A stretch of 11,764 nt of DNA from NCBI GenBank assembly GCA_023419055.1, contig JAEZYO010000686.1, positions 1 through 11,764 on the forward strand, in the 5' to 3' direction. Positions 1 through 6,277 of this stretch are shown piece after piece. The translations under genes and the position numbers were made by a program. The DNA comes from Pseudomonadota bacterium. GTDB taxonomy: Bacteria; Myxococcota; Polyangia; Polyangiales; Polyangiaceae. Position 1 is the stretch's first letter, and each line of letters begins with the position of its first letter. Under the pieces are notes generated by a model. The model made no database searches, was not told the origin of the DNA, and saw nothing but the letters and a program-made list of their open reading frames with translations.

Positions 1-836
1 TTCCGAAACACGCGCAACATTTCGAGCAGCTTGGTCCGCGCCGAAAGACCGGGTGGCCTGCAGCTCTTCTCGACGATCGCGAGGTAAGGAAACGGACCCC
101 CACGACTGCGAATCCTCCGGGCAGTGATCAAGAAGCGCTCGAGGGTCTCGTCCGTAATGGTTCCCCGCCAGACGCCGATCGCGGTGCGTCCGGACACCGC
201 GACGGCCAGACCCTCGTCGATCATCTCGAGCTCGAGATCGGGACCGAGCGGTACTGCCGAGCCCAGAGAGGCGCTCTCGTCCACGGGGCGAGACGCCCAA
301 GGGGTGCTGGCTTCCGGAGACAAGGAGGCGTTGAACCTCGGATCGCCGAGCAGCACGCGGGCACGCCCGAGCGCGCGCATGAACTTTCGGCGCGCGGTCT
401 TCGGATCGCAATCGCTGATCTCCGCCAGGGTGCGGAACGAGAGCTGACCCACCGTGTGCAGCGCCAGGGCGTCCGCCTCGTGCGGCTCCAGCCTCGAGAG
501 AGCGACGTGGAGCAAATCGGTGTCTTCGCGTTCGGTCAGCGCCGCGTCCAGCGCGGGAACCGAGGCGAGCTCGTCGAGCTCGGTGCTGCGCAGCTCGAGA
601 CGACGGAATGCTCGCCGGCGATAGCCGAGCACGACGTATTGAGTGATGCGGCGCAGCCAACGGTGTTCGGCGGTGGAGTCGAGCCTCGTGTCCGGCAGCT
701 TGCGCGATGCGACCAGGAAGATCTCGTGGCTCAGATCGTCGAGGTCCTTCGAGCTTACGCCGAGCGATTGCAGAAGGTCGCGAACGAACTTCCAGTTGCT
801 CCGATAGAGGTGCTCGAGCTCACTCACCCGGCCCAT
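1..836 (-). CDS. Sigma-70 family (ECF-like) factor with extra C-terminal domain, partial
   Basis: The frame is open from an ATG at 836 to the left edge (278 codons seen, no stop), so the C-terminus is outside the window. Residues about 6-79 read as sigma region 2: an acidic DLDDLSHEIFLVASRK helix, then WLRRITQYVVLGYRRR, the usual core-binding/-10 recognition pattern. Residues about 108-163 read as region 4, with LSRLEPHEADALALH followed by a helix-turn-helix ending TARRKFMRALGRAR. After a variable stretch, residues about 195 onward form a further domain (IGVWRGTITDETLERF ... PYLAIVEKSCRPP). This is longer than a plain ECF factor and resembles, from memory, STAS-like tails seen in myxobacterial proteins; that assignment is weak. 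No anti-sigma gene is visible here. It is divergent from the PrmA-like gene, 71 bp away. No Shine-Dalgarno precedes the ATG; a GTG three codons downstream is an alternative start. The sigma call is fairly sure, the extra domain's role is unknown. Confidence 0.8.
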   Translation of the reverse strand, partial: MGRVSELEHLYRSNWKFVRDLLQSLGVSSKDLDDLSHEIFLVASRKLPDTRLDSTAEHRWLRRITQYVVLGYRRRAFRRLELRSTELDELASVPALDAALTEREDTDLLHVALSRLEPHEADALALHTVGQLSFRTLAEISDCDPKTARRKFMRALGRARVLLGDPRFNASLSPEASTPWASRPVDESASLGSAVPLGPDLELEMIDEGLAVAVSGRTAIGVWRGTITDETLERFLITARRIRSRGGPFPYLAIVEKSCRPPGLSARTKLLEMLRVFR

Positions 837-893
837 TGGTAACCGGCTCACGGGTGATCGGGCAATAGTTCCGTGCCGCCCAGTGTCGCGTGT

Positions 894-899
894 TAGCTT
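894..899 (+). promoter_or_regulatory. Candidate -10 element TAGCTT, leaderless-type position
   Basis: TAGCTT fits TAnnnT and ends 8 nt before the GTG proposed for the PrmA-like gene. A start of transcription 6-8 nt downstream would fall at or beside the start codon. No convincing -35 box is seen. The call rests on the same motif recurring at four other genes in the window. Confidence 0.4.
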
Positions 900-907
900 G
901 CCCCCTC

Positions 908-1513
908 GTGACCGGGACGCCCATCATCGTTCCACCCATCTGGCGCATCGTGCCCGCAACTCCGCCCGATGGGGCGCTCCCGGAGCCGTCGCCAGCAGGT
1001 GAAAGAGACGTGCGCGTGGCGCTCGCGCCGGGTCCGGGTTTCGGTACCGGGGCGCACGAGACGACGCAGCTCTGCCTCCAGGCGATCCATGCCCTTCACC
1101 CGCGCGCACGCCCGTGGCGGTTGCTCGATTTCGGCAGCGGGTCTGGGATCCTCTCGATCGCGGGGGCCAAGCTAGGAGCGCAGGTCCAGGCAATCGAGAT
1201 CGACGAGCTTGCGATCGAGCACGCGCGCGTCAACGCCGAGCTCAACGGGGTAGAGAGTCAGGTTCGCTTCGGCACTGCGCTCGAGGAGGCGAGCGGGCTC
1301 TTCGAGCTGGTCGTCGCCAACATTCTGCTCCCCGTCCTCACACGAGCGGCTCCGGAGCTCGTCGCGCGTCGCGCTCCTTCGGGAGCCCTGGTGTTGTCCG
1401 GGCTCGTCGGCACCGACGTGCCTGCTGCGATCGCCAGCTACTCGCCGCTCGTCGGCGGAGGGCGACCCGAGATCTACGAGCGGGGCGACTGGCGCGCGCT
1501 GGTCTTTCGCTGA
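908..1513 (+). CDS. PrmA-like SAM-dependent methyltransferase, short form
   Basis: This resembles ribosomal protein L11 methyltransferase (PrmA), which trimethylates L11 using S-adenosylmethionine in the cytoplasm. Numbered from the GTG at 908 (201 aa), it shows the PrmA pre-motif FGTGAHETTQLCL (45-57), SAM-binding motif I LDFGSGSGIL (73-82) with acidic E97/D99 beyond it, and the PrmA-type VVANIL (135-140) followed by a final LVLSGL strand. Family members are usually 250-300 aa. Here only about 44 residues precede FGTG, so the N-terminal L11-recognition domain is missing, and the divergent sigma gene leaves no room for it. The substrate may therefore not be L11. I chose 908 because a TAGCTT hexamer lies 8 nt upstream; an in-frame GTG at 890 would add six residues but would overlap that hexamer. 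No Shine-Dalgarno is seen. Methyltransferase family is confident, substrate is not. Confidence 0.85.
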   Translation: MTGTPIIVPPIWRIVPATPPDGALPEPSPAGERDVRVALAPGPGFGTGAHETTQLCLQAIHALHPRARPWRLLDFGSGSGILSIAGAKLGAQVQAIEIDELAIEHARVNAELNGVESQVRFGTALEEASGLFELVVANILLPVLTRAAPELVARRAPSGALVLSGLVGTDVPAAIASYSPLVGGGRPEIYERGDWRALVFR

Positions 1514-1531
1514 CGCGAGGAGCTGGCTGAG

Positions 1532-1551
1532 CGGTCGCCGAAAGGTGGCCG
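1532..1551. terminator. Hairpin between convergent genes, possible bidirectional terminator
   Basis: Arms at 1532-1539 and 1544-1551 pair over 8 bp (two G-T wobbles) around a GAAA loop. It sits 18 bp after the PrmA-like stop and 2 bp before the GFA-gene stop on the other strand. No T-run follows on either side, so it is not a classical intrinsic terminator, though its position between converging genes suits transcript ending. Confidence 0.4.
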
Positions 1552-1553
1552 GT

Positions 1554-1961
1554 TCAGGCGCTGAGCGGCCACGGCGTGGGACGAGGGCCGGCGCTCCAGT
1601 TGTCGTGGCGGCCGTCCCAGTGGACGAGCTCGGCTCGAGAGACGTCGAAGCCGTCGATGCAATTGAGGTTCACCGAGACGAAGTCCCCGCCGAGCACCTC
1701 CAGGTGACCTTTGCCGAAGCAGAAGATGTGGCAGCGCGCGCAGAAGAATCGTCGTCCGATTTCGGGAGTGCGCGTGAACGAGGCGAGGGTCGACTCCGGG
1801 CTGAGGAGCTCGAAAGCAGCCGGCTTCACCACGCTGCCGACGGCGCCGAGCTTCGTGCACATGGTGCAGTTGCAGCGAGAGCCCTTGGAGAGGTCGACCT
1901 CGACCTCGAATTGGACGTCGCCACAGAGACAGGTGCCGTGATGCTTTTTCGCGTTGGTCAT
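1554..1961 (-). CDS. GFA/CENP-V family zinc protein
   Basis: A 135-aa protein of the glutathione-dependent formaldehyde-activating (GFA)/CENP-V fold, a small zinc-binding cytoplasmic family. All seven expected cysteine ligands are visible: CLC at 11-13, CNCTMC at 30-35 and FCARC at 74-77. Residues 107 onward carry a conserved-looking tail with HWDGRHDNW and AGPRPTPWP. Length is typical. Most members have no proven substrate, and the name reflects the founding Gfa enzyme, so formaldehyde detoxification should not be assumed. The gene lies 40 bp downstream of the METTL25-like gene on the same strand, but a TAGTGT hexamer ends exactly 6 nt before the ATG, so it probably has its own promoter. An extra Cys81 follows the second zinc knuckle. 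Family assignment is confident, function open. Confidence 0.9.
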   Translation of the reverse strand: MTNAKKHHGTCLCGDVQFEVEVDLSKGSRCNCTMCTKLGAVGSVVKPAAFELLSPESTLASFTRTPEIGRRFFCARCHIFCFGKGHLEVLGGDFVSVNLNCIDGFDVSRAELVHWDGRHDNWSAGPRPTPWPLSA

Positions 1962-1967
1962 GTGCCG

Positions 1968-1973
1968 ACACTA
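1968..1973 (-). promoter_or_regulatory. Candidate -10 element TAGTGT, leaderless-type position
   Basis: Read on the minus strand, TAGTGT ends 6 nt before the ATG of the GFA gene, which places +1 on the A of the start codon. There is no Shine-Dalgarno in the 6-nt gap. No good -35 hexamer lies 16-18 nt upstream. Confidence 0.5.
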
Positions 1974-1984
1974 CCGGGCCGGGA

Positions 1985-2000
1985 TGACAGCTGTATGTCA
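1985..2000. promoter_or_regulatory. Inverted repeat upstream of the GFA gene
   Basis: TGACA and TGTCA arms (1985-1989 and 1996-2000) flank 6 nt, and the segment includes the perfect 8-bp palindrome ACAGCTGT. It lies 12-27 bp upstream of the candidate -10 of the GFA gene and ends 2 bp from the stop of the methyltransferase gene. It could be an operator; it is short enough to be chance. Confidence 0.25.
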
Positions 2001-2001
2001 G

Positions 2002-3309
2002 TTATTGCAGAGTGATCGCCGGCCGCTTCGAAGGCGCGTGAATGGCCGGGAGCCGAGCCGCCGACCGACTGGCAAAAACTCCGATATTTCTGGGTGATAC
2101 ACCGCGATCGAAGAGCGTTACCACCCGCACCTCGAGTCCGCGCTCCTCGAGGTGAGCGGCCCGATCGAGCGACACCAGGAGCTCGAGCAGGCGGGACAGC
2201 ATGCTGCGCGGCAACGAGAGCCTCCGAACGATTCCGTACTGCTCTCGCGCGAGCCCCTCGAAATGCGCGATTTCGAGGGCGCTCGCGGGCGGGAGCCCTC
2301 GCAGAGCGAGCGCGCGCTCTGCGACCACCGCGAGCCCCGCCGTGGCCTGGCGGCGATTGATGCCCCTCATCTCCGCGCCCGGTTCGAGCCGAATGCCGCG
2401 CGCTCGAAGGAGCTGGCCCAGCGCGTAGCGGGTCTCGCGAGTCTGGATGGTCACGTCGATGCTCGTTTCGATCCCGAACGGTTGCGCGGTGAGGTTGGTG
2501 AGGCCGAGCTCGGCTTTCCTCAGTGAGAGGTCCGCAGCTGTTCGGGAGAGCGCCGCGCGCGACGGGGACGAGATCTTTTGCAGACAGCACGAGACGAGCG
2601 CCAGGTCGCAGCCCGCGAGCGCGGCCGCTTCGACCAGACCGTCCCCGAGCTCGCCGCAAGCGTGCAGGCCGATGACGAGGTCGCGCTCACCGAACTTCAA
2701 GCCGTGGCGAGCGTCCACGGTCAAGAAGGTGGCGCGCGCCGAGTCGCTCGCTTGCGCGCGAGCCGAAGCGACGCGCTCCGGGTCGCGTTCGAGCCCGAGC
2801 GCGTCGCGGCCGAACAGATTTGCCGAGAGCCGGGTGAGATGGCCGCTTCCCGCCCCGACGTCGACGATGCGGTGCGCCGCGTCCGCCATCGCAGCGATCG
2901 CCGACAGCACGCGGGAGAGCTGAGCGCGCTTACGAAGGCCCACGCTGCGCAGCGATTCCGCCGCGAGCGCCGTCGAGCCGTCGAGCTCCGGCAACTCGGT
3001 GACCGACGCCACGTCGAAAGCCAACGCCCGCAAGTCGGGCGGCACGTCCGCGAGCCTCGGCAGCATCGTCGCCAAGCCGTGCGCCTCGCATTGACGCAGG
3101 CTCGGTTCGTCGAGCGAAAGTAGGAACGGCGTCCAACCTCGAGCCTCACACCACGCGGGCACCACCGGTTCGTCGACCCGCCGCTCCAGGATGTCGCGCG
3201 CGGGCACCGTGACGGCCAACACGCGCTCGAGGTGCTGCGAGCAAGTGGTCGTGGCCGAGCCAGGTTGGGTGGCGCGCAGAGTGAACCGCACGAGGCAGCC
3301 GACTACCAT
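2002..3309 (-). CDS. METTL25/RRNAD1-like methyltransferase (Methyltransf_32 family)
   Basis: A 435-aa predicted SAM-dependent methyltransferase related to the Methyltransf_32 family, best known from eukaryotic METTL25/RRNAD1-type proteins. Visible landmarks are a WTPFLLSL...EAHGLA N-terminal segment (59-80), SAM motif I VDVGAGSGHLTR (149-160), an acidic LERDPERV (173-180), the family signature GLHACGELGD (214-223), VSCCLQK (239-245), MRGINRRQ (314-321) and the C-terminal LVSLDRAAHLEERG (378-391) plus SPRN (405-408). Substrate is unknown. It lies 38 bp after the OmpA-like gene on the same strand, so co-transcription is possible. The start is uncertain: the ATG at 3309 sits in the loop of a 12-bp-stem hairpin, a GTG at 3291 lies in its 3' arm with TAGTCG 8 nt before it, and further GTGs follow near residue 30. 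Family call is good; cellular role is inference. Confidence 0.85.
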   Translation of the reverse strand: MVVGCLVRFTLRATQPGSATTTCSQHLERVLAVTVPARDILERRVDEPVVPAWCEARGWTPFLLSLDEPSLRQCEAHGLATMLPRLADVPPDLRALAFDVASVTELPELDGSTALAAESLRSVGLRKRAQLSRVLSAIAAMADAAHRIVDVGAGSGHLTRLSANLFGRDALGLERDPERVASARAQASDSARATFLTVDARHGLKFGERDLVIGLHACGELGDGLVEAAALAGCDLALVSCCLQKISSPSRAALSRTAADLSLRKAELGLTNLTAQPFGIETSIDVTIQTRETRYALGQLLRARGIRLEPGAEMRGINRRQATAGLAVVAERALALRGLPPASALEIAHFEGLAREQYGIVRRLSLPRSMLSRLLELLVSLDRAAHLEERGLEVRVVTLFDRGVSPRNIGVFASRSAARLPAIHAPSKRPAITLQ

Positions 3310-3326
3310 GAGCCGCCTCGTGCGGT
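3285..3326. repeat. Perfect 12-bp inverted repeat (hairpin) at the methyltransferase start
   Basis: The arms 3285-3296 (ACCGCACGAGGC) and 3315-3326 (GCCTCGTGCGGT) are exact reverse complements around an 18-nt loop. In minus-strand RNA the hairpin begins 21 nt after the OmpA-like stop codon. Its loop holds the ATG at 3309 and its 3' arm holds the GTG at 3291. No U-run follows, so it is not a standard intrinsic terminator. It may attenuate the downstream gene, protect the 3' end of the upstream message, or be a protein-binding site. Confidence 0.6.
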
Positions 3327-3347
3327 CGAGCCGCGGCGTCGCCCGCG

Positions 3348-4814
3348 TCAGCGCTCGATGACCACGAGCTCCACCCGACGATTCTCCGCGCGCCCTTCGA
3401 AGGTGTCCTCCCTCGCGAGGGGTCTCCTTTCGGAGAGCCCGCGAGTCGTGATGTTGCTCGACGGGACGCCCCTCGAGACGAGGTAGCGCTTCACCGCCTC
3501 GGCTCGAGCCAGCGAGAGCTTCGCGTTGTCCGCCGCGCTCCCCTGGATGTCGGCGTGACCGTCGATTCGGATCTTGCTGCCAGAAGCCTTCAGCGCCTCG
3601 GCGGCGTCGTCGAGCGCCGCGTTCTGTGGAACTTCGGACGAGCCGACGTCGAACTGGATCCCCTCCAGGAGGAAGCGCTGCGGAACGCGACCGTCGCCTG
3701 CCAGGTAATCCGAAAGCGGACCCGCGTCGTCACGCAGGATCCAGTACGCCGGGCCCGCCGAGCGGCTGGCTGTAGCGCCCTCGTCCTGGCTTCCTCTGCC
3801 TCTTACAACGTCAGGCTCCGCGACGCCGCGCTTCGCAACGTCAGGCTCCGCAATGTCAGGCTCCGCAACGTCGGGCTTCGGCGCGTCGGACGGCGCGACT
3901 TCGGCGGCCGGAGGCGCGGCGGCGGGAGGCTCGGTGGCGGGAGGCTCGCGAGGCTCGACCTCCGGAGCGGCGGGCTCTCGCGGCGTGACGTCGATCTCTG
4001 GCGTGACCACCCTGGGAGCTTCCGAAATCGTGTTCTCGGGCGGTCTCGTGTCCAGGTTCGGTGCAGCCGTAGGCGCCTCCGTTCGCCTGAACGCGAGCGC
4101 GAGCAGGGCGATGGCGCCGAGGACCGCCAGGCCGACGAGTAGCCATCCCCATCCGGATCTCGGACGGTGTCGTTCGTGGACGACGGGCGCCCGTTCGTGA
4201 AGCACCGGCTCCCGTGTTCGGATCACCTCTGCCCGCTCACGAACGACGAACGGGCCGGCCATCAATCCACCGACGGCAGCCGTCCCGCCGATGGTTTGCG
4301 AGAAGTTCGAGGGCAGCCGATCGGAGACGCGCCGTTCCTGATCGGCGAGGAAACGAGAGAGCCCCGTGGCGTCGAGATTTCGCGCCGTGGCTTCCTTTCC
4401 CAAGGTACCGAGCACCAGCGGAGTCGCCAGGCCGAGCATGGTCGTGGCCGAAGAGCGGCTCAGGCCCGATTGCGCCACGAGCGCGTCGACCAGAGCGCCT
4501 ACCTTGGTGCCGAAGATCCGGGTCAGAAATCCCGAACCTGACTGGGCGACGCGATCGGTCGTCGCTGGATCGGCGACGACCCGAGAGAGGTCCCGCGCGT
4601 CGACGTGTGGATAGTTTCCACCCCGCAGAGTGCTCAATAGTGAAGCGGCGTTGCGCTCGGTCGAGGCGTGCTCGGCGAGGCCCGCTATCGATAGGGGCAG
4701 CGCGCTCTCGATGCCCCGCCTGGTTGCGCCACGCGACTCGTGGAGGCGCGAGCTGAGGCGCTCCACGGCGTCTCCTCGCAATGCGACACTCGTCAAATCC
4801 ATGATGTTTTCCAT
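3348..4814 (-). CDS. DUF937-like / transmembrane / OmpA C-terminal domain protein
   Basis: A 488-aa envelope protein. Residues 1-176 resemble the DUF937 (YidB-like) helical domain, with repeated Gly/Leu/Ala helices such as GFLTRIFGTKVGALVDAL. A membrane segment follows at 223-242 (WLLVGLAVLGAIALLALAF). A Pro/Glu-rich spacer (about 246-340) contains pentapeptide repeats like VAEPD. An OmpA-like peptidoglycan-binding domain closes it (about 380-488): DGHADIQG, NAKLSLARAEAVKRYL and NRRVELVV, with D422 and R437 matching the family's diaminopimelate-contacting Asp and Arg. The expected topology is a cytoplasmic DUF937 domain, one inner-membrane span, and a spacer reaching peptidoglycan. Start: the ATG at 4814 has the purine-rich AGGGGAGG just upstream, the best Shine-Dalgarno in the window; a TTG at 5021 would add 69 residues of unlikely Arg-rich sequence. 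First gene of the minus-strand group. HAD replaces the commoner HTD in the OmpA motif. Confidence 0.88.
   Translation of the reverse strand: MENIMDLTSVALRGDAVERLSSRLHESRGATRRGIESALPLSIAGLAEHASTERNAASLLSTLRGGNYPHVDARDLSRVVADPATTDRVAQSGSGFLTRIFGTKVGALVDALVAQSGLSRSSATTMLGLATPLVLGTLGKEATARNLDATGLSRFLADQERRVSDRLPSNFSQTIGGTAAVGGLMAGPFVVRERAEVIRTREPVLHERAPVVHERHRPRSGWGWLLVGLAVLGAIALLALAFRRTEAPTAAPNLDTRPPENTISEAPRVVTPEIDVTPREPAAPEVEPREPPATEPPAAAPPAAEVAPSDAPKPDVAEPDIAEPDVAKRGVAEPDVVRGRGSQDEGATASRSAGPAYWILRDDAGPLSDYLAGDGRVPQRFLLEGIQFDVGSSEVPQNAALDDAAEALKASGSKIRIDGHADIQGSAADNAKLSLARAEAVKRYLVSRGVPSSNITTRGLSERRPLAREDTFEGRAENRRVELVVIER
3807..3881 (-). repeat. Five 15-bp tandem repeats in the OmpA-protein spacer
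   Basis: Five consecutive 15-bp units start at 3807, 3822, 3837, 3852 and 3867; units one, three and four are identical or differ by one base. In frame they encode pentapeptides of the type VAEPD, IAEPD, VAKRG. The unit length keeps the frame, so copy number could change spacer length without breaking the protein. Confidence 0.8.
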
Positions 4815-4817
4815 GGT

Positions 4818-4825
4818 CCTCCCCT
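4818..4825 (-). promoter_or_regulatory. Ribosome binding site of the OmpA-like gene
   Basis: AGGGGAGG on the minus strand ends 3 nt before the ATG at 4814. It is the only strong Shine-Dalgarno in the window. It decides the start against the upstream TTG at 5021, though the spacing is short. Confidence 0.6.
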
Positions 4826-5155
4826 GAGCTCGGAGGGCCCGCGACGCCGAGGTGCGGGGCGCCGAGCCTCTCACCGGTTCTCCCGGGTCTCGCTCGTTGG
4901 CTCTCCGACGAGCAAAGCTCGGACCAAGATCGACGTGGGGGTGCCGTGTCGAACGATCCTGTACCCGACGGCTCCCTCGACATCGGTGACGACCAGCAAC
5001 TCCGGTGAGTGACCGCACCAAAGCTTCGAGCCTTTGCTACCTCACACGACGAGCGCCTCGATTCTCCGAGCGTGATTCGTCCGAGTCGCTACGGCACACC
5101 GTGTCGCGTGGCCCCACGACTCGGAATCGTTTCGAGAGACGCGTCGTCATGGATC

Positions 5156-5174
5156 CGCGGTCACGGTAACCGCG
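5156..5174. promoter_or_regulatory. 19-bp near-palindrome, candidate operator
   Basis: CGCGGTCACGGTAACCGCG has perfect 6-bp outer arms (CGCGGT/ACCGCG) and AC/GT pairs inside, failing only at one base pair and the centre. It lies about 80 bp upstream of the candidate esterase -10 and is the most symmetric site in this intergenic stretch. No regulator is known. Confidence 0.35.
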
Positions 5175-5254
5175 CCTTCCTGGTCGGCGCCGGCCGTTCA
5201 CGCCGAGAGAAACGGATGCCGTTCTTGGTGCTTCACGGCGCTGCTCTTTTCTCC

Positions 5255-5260
5255 TAGGGT
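5255..5260 (+). promoter_or_regulatory. Candidate -10 element TAGGGT, leaderless-type position
   Basis: TAGGGT ends 8 nt before the ATG of the esterase gene. A weak CTTCAC (5231-5236) lies 18 bp upstream as a possible -35. No Shine-Dalgarno is present between the hexamer and the ATG. Confidence 0.45.
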
Positions 5261-5268
5261 CCTCGCCC

Positions 5269-6168
5269 ATGGTGACGGAGCTGGGAAGGATCTGCGCATT
5301 TTCATGGGTGTTGCTGGCGACGGGTTGCGGCGACTCGGGCAAGGAAGTCCCGAACCCGGCCTCGCCAAAAGTCTCGGGGTGCGGCAAGGCCGGCATGGGA
5401 GGCGCGCGCCAACTGTCGGTAGCGGGATTCGACGGGCTCTACTACGTGAGCCTGCCGCCGACGTACGACGCCAATCGAGAGTACCCGCTCGGTTTCGCCT
5501 TCCACGGTGACGGCCGGAACCACTACGACTGTCGGGCGCAGGATTGCTACGGCTTCCAGAGCGCCTTGGGTGAAGAGGCGGTGCTGGTCTACATGCAGTC
5601 CTTGCGGGCGCCCAGCACGGCGACGGAGGGCGGCTGGGGTGACGAACGCGAGAACAATGCCGAATTCTTCGAGGCGGTGCTCGACAGCGTGCAGAGCGAG
5701 CTTTGCATCGACGTGAACCGCGTCTTCGTGGCGGGAACGAGCTCGGGCGCCATTTTCACGAACCTCTTGGCTTGCCGGTACGGCGATCGGCTGCTCGCTG
5801 CTGCGCCGGTCGCGGGCTCCCTGCCCGAGGACGAGGGTTGCCGCGGTGCACCGGCCGCGCTCCTGATTCACGGCGTCGACGATCCTCACGTTCCGTTCGC
5901 GAGCGGCGAGGCCGCGCGCGATTTCTATTTGGCGCAAAACGGCTGCTCCGACGTGGCCGAGCCCGACGTCGGCTCCGTGCACTCGGAGATCCGCGAGAAG
6001 CGCGACGCGACCCCGACGGTCGAAGCGATCGCCTGCGTCGATTACCAGGGCTGCACGACGCCGGTGCGCTGGTGCGAACACAGCTTCGGCGGCTATGATT
6101 CGAGCACGCACGCTTGGCCACCCTCCGGTGGAGAGCTCATTCGCGATTTCGTGCGCGGCTTACCGTAA
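5269..6168 (+). CDS. Lipoprotein esterase, alpha/beta hydrolase of the PHB-depolymerase/CE1 type
   Basis: A 299-aa predicted secreted lipoprotein. The N-terminus is a short signal peptide with lipobox LATGC, lipidated Cys20. The body is an alpha/beta hydrolase like the Esterase_PHB/feruloyl-esterase group: YYVSLPPTYDANREYPLGFAFHG (oxyanion-hole strand) at 58-80, GTSSG with nucleophile Ser158, a probable acid Asp204 or Asp205 in HGVDDPHVP, and His281 in THAWP. Ten cysteines remain after Cys20, which suits a disulfide-stabilised periplasmic or surface enzyme. Likely substrates are ester bonds in polymers or plant-derived phenolic esters, but the sequence does not say which. It is preceded by a candidate leaderless promoter and divergent from the OmpA gene. 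The catalytic class is confident, the substrate is inference. Confidence 0.9.
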   Translation: MVTELGRICAFSWVLLATGCGDSGKEVPNPASPKVSGCGKAGMGGARQLSVAGFDGLYYVSLPPTYDANREYPLGFAFHGDGRNHYDCRAQDCYGFQSALGEEAVLVYMQSLRAPSTATEGGWGDERENNAEFFEAVLDSVQSELCIDVNRVFVAGTSSGAIFTNLLACRYGDRLLAAAPVAGSLPEDEGCRGAPAALLIHGVDDPHVPFASGEAARDFYLAQNGCSDVAEPDVGSVHSEIREKRDATPTVEAIACVDYQGCTTPVRWCEHSFGGYDSSTHAWPPSGGELIRDFVRGLP

Positions 6169-6277
6169 ACGCCGGCGGGTCGTCCTCGGCATACCTTCGG
6201 CGGGAGGAGTCTGCTCGCGGTGCGCATCACGTTCAGTCGACAGCGCTAGTCGTGGTATGCACCCGTCGAGTCGCTCG

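Larger units (their letters stand above)
4815..5268. other. 454-bp intergenic region between divergent genes
   Basis: This separates the minus-strand OmpA-like gene from the plus-strand esterase gene. It holds the OmpA ribosome binding site, a 19-bp near-palindrome at 5156-5174 and the candidate -10 for the esterase at 5255-5260. A minus-strand reading frame from a TTG at 4999 to a stop at 4871 (42 aa, beginning LVVTDVEGAVGYRIVRHG after the start) has protein-like composition but no ribosome binding site and no recognised family, so I do not call it a gene. A plus-strand frame at 5009-5257 looks random. Confidence 0.5.

Noticed and set aside
124..842. Two plus-strand open frames at 124-447 and 456-842
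   Set aside because: The minus strand reads continuously as a sigma factor through both, so these are shadows.
5019..5021. TTG start of the OmpA-like gene giving 557 aa
   Set aside because: The 69 extra residues are Arg-rich and lack any signal or domain, whereas ATG 4814 has a strong purine-rich ribosome binding site.
5009..5257. 82-aa plus-strand open frame in the intergenic region
   Set aside because: Composition looks random, there is no ribosome binding site, and it overlaps the palindrome and promoter region of the esterase.
5302..6111. 269-aa minus-strand open frame opposite the esterase
   Set aside because: The plus strand has a lipobox, GTSSG and catalytic Asp/His; the antisense frame has no recognisable motif.
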